Shown piece after piece: positions 62,969 through 64,000 of a DNA stretch of 64,000 bases. A program made the translations under genes and the position numbers. The DNA is from Bacteroidia bacterium (GTDB lineage: Bacteria; Bacteroidota; Bacteroidia; Bacteroidales; GWA2-32-17): positions 62,001 to 126,000 of the forward strand of contig JACREQ010000034.1 in assembly GCA_016218155.1 (NCBI GenBank), written 5' to 3'. Below the pieces are notes generated by a model. It was not told where the DNA came from. It did not search any database and was given only the letters and a program-made list of their open reading frames with translations. Position 1 is the stretch's first letter. The number at the start of each line of letters is the position of its first letter.

Positions 62969-64000
62969 CTATTTATTTAATTCCTTGCAATTATTAATGC
63001 TTGTTTCAATGTCGGTTCGCTCACCCCTGGTTGCTATTTCTAAAGTAAAAGCTTGGTTATAGCAATCAATAGCTTCAGAATATTGTTTTCGACTTTTGTA
63101 GTAATTACCTAATATTTGCCAGGTGAAATAATAATTAGGATTCGAATTTTTAAATTGTTCTAGTCTTTCTTTAGAAATTAATCCAAGAACAGGATATTTA
63201 GTGTAACTTGTTATATAGTCCTTACACAATCTATAAAAAAGAAATGATTTGTATTTTCTTGAATAAAGAAGATTATCAGCTTTGATAGATTCATCAGGAT
63301 TGTATACCGTTGCAGTTTCTTGGATATTAAAGGTGTCGTTAAAAACTTTATTTAAATCATACATTATATAAGAGCCTATTTGGTATGGTGATGTAGAAAT
63401 CCATACTTTTAATTTTTTTGGCTGAAATATAATAGAGTGATGTGCTATTAATTGATTAACGGATTTTTCATTTGCCATTCCTATGTCCGAATTTTTTAAT
63501 CCGGCTCTGTTGCGCATTATTTTAGCAGCAGTATTTGGTGAAACAGGTAAGTTTTCTGAAATAAGTTCTTTTACTCTGAAGTATCTGTATAGCGAAGCAC
63601 TATTAAGCATGTTTTCGATATTGTTTTTTTCGCGAACCAAAGAGTCAGATTGAAAATGGTTGGTACAAATAAGATAATTATGTTTTGAAGTATAAACAAA
63701 TTGTTTTGATGGAGTTTTCTCAATATTTATAGCATCGTTATCTGCAGCAGATCCTATAAGTATTGATTCTGAAACAAAAGTTTTAAATTTTGATGCAATT
63801 TGTTTGGCTTCTTCAATATTTCCTGAATATTGAAGGATATTGCGTGCAACAATAGAAATAGGTGTAGCAACTGAATAGGGGATATCTGATGTTCCTGCAT
63901 TTATTGTTACAGTTATACCTTTCTCATTCATTCCTGATACTACTCCAATCATTCCGCCCCATGAAATAAACATAAATTTATACCCGGAATCGGGTTTAAA
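62969..64000 (-). CDS. C45-family autoproteolytic acyltransferase/hydrolase, N-terminus beyond the window
   Basis: Partial protein; the reading frame is open to position 64000 (nine more codons before the first in-window Met at 63973), so the real start lies outside. The visible part begins SGYKFMFISWGGMIGVVSGMNEKGITVTINAG, the middle of the Ntn-hydrolase fold of acyl-CoA:6-aminopenicillanate acyltransferase-like proteins, where the processed N-terminal Cys lies in the missing part. Further marks are TPISIVARNILQYSGNIEEA, ICTNHF near residue 105 and LKVWISTSPYQIGSYIMYDL near 195. A TPR-like tail follows (NYYFTWQILGNYYKSRKQYS). It may process or acylate peptides or amines. Partner genes unknown. 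Confidence 0.8.
   Translation of the reverse strand, partial: FKPDSGYKFMFISWGGMIGVVSGMNEKGITVTINAGTSDIPYSVATPISIVARNILQYSGNIEEAKQIASKFKTFVSESILIGSAADNDAINIEKTPSKQFVYTSKHNYLICTNHFQSDSLVREKNNIENMLNSASLYRYFRVKELISENLPVSPNTAAKIMRNRAGLKNSDIGMANEKSVNQLIAHHSIIFQPKKLKVWISTSPYQIGSYIMYDLNKVFNDTFNIQETATVYNPDESIKADNLLYSRKYKSFLFYRLCKDYITSYTKYPVLGLISKERLEQFKNSNPNYYFTWQILGNYYKSRKQYSEAIDCYNQAFTLEIATRGERTDIETSINNCKELNK

Overview
The window is chromosomal DNA from a member of the Bacteroidota. It is very AT-rich, has few Shine-Dalgarno sequences, and carries many type IX secretion (T9SS) cargo signatures, PorP/SprF, PorV/PorQ and PorE-like proteins, FISUMP and SprB domains, and the TTTG-N19-21-TAnnTTTG promoter form. 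Genus and order cannot be fixed from this sequence; an uncultured Bacteroidales-, Marinilabiliales- or Flavobacteriia-like lineage would fit. No insertion sequence, prophage or CRISPR array was found.

Layout. 0-3.3 kb: YgbA-like protein, Cys/Met-metabolism PLP enzyme, FtsX/MacB-type permease, small lipoprotein. 3.4-12 kb: a signalling locus in which a tandem-duplicated SiaB-like kinase and a SiaC-like protein face a three-gene minus-strand operon (propeller-PAS-SpoIIE phosphatase, TPR-SpoIIE phosphatase, FISUMP T9SS cargo). 12-15.1 kb: VIT-domain T9SS cargo, then a small lipoprotein gene enclosed by a duplicated sdhB tail plus terminator. 15.2-18.6 kb: three-subunit B-type succinate dehydrogenase/fumarate reductase. 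18.7-25 kb: aminopeptidase P, phosphate transporter with PhoU-like tail, cysteinyl-tRNA synthetase, glutaminyl cyclase. 25-27.3 kb: outer- and inner-membrane hypotheticals divergent from a helix-turn-helix-like regulator.

27.3-37.6 kb: an operon for a 2309-residue SprB-repeat surface protein, a PorP/SprF protein and a PorE-like OmpA protein, with a good promoter and a strong terminator. 37.7-42 kb: small exported or membrane proteins and a beta-helix T9SS cargo. 42.3 kb: CAU-anticodon tRNA with an unusual T loop. 42.4-45 kb: class II aldolase plus MtnA (methylthioribose or deoxyribose salvage), HAD phosphatase. 45-50.5 kb: short peptide-binding lipoprotein, TPR protein, DMT transporter, RuvC. 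50.5-60.4 kb: GreA-HIT pair and a TonB receptor / large T9SS-like protein / PorV operon. 60.8-64 kb: basic exported protein, Rieske-like lipoprotein lacking the histidine ligands, acyltransferase, and a C45-type peptidase cut by the window end.

The main themes are surface export through T9SS, with at least four cargo proteins and two sets of partner outer-membrane proteins, and phosphorylation-based partner switching. The items most worth a second look are the SiaBC/SpoIIE locus, the duplicated sdhB tail around an AT-rich gene, the histidine-less Rieske-like protein, the A54/T58 T loop of the tRNA, and the dyad and phased short repeats in front of genes.
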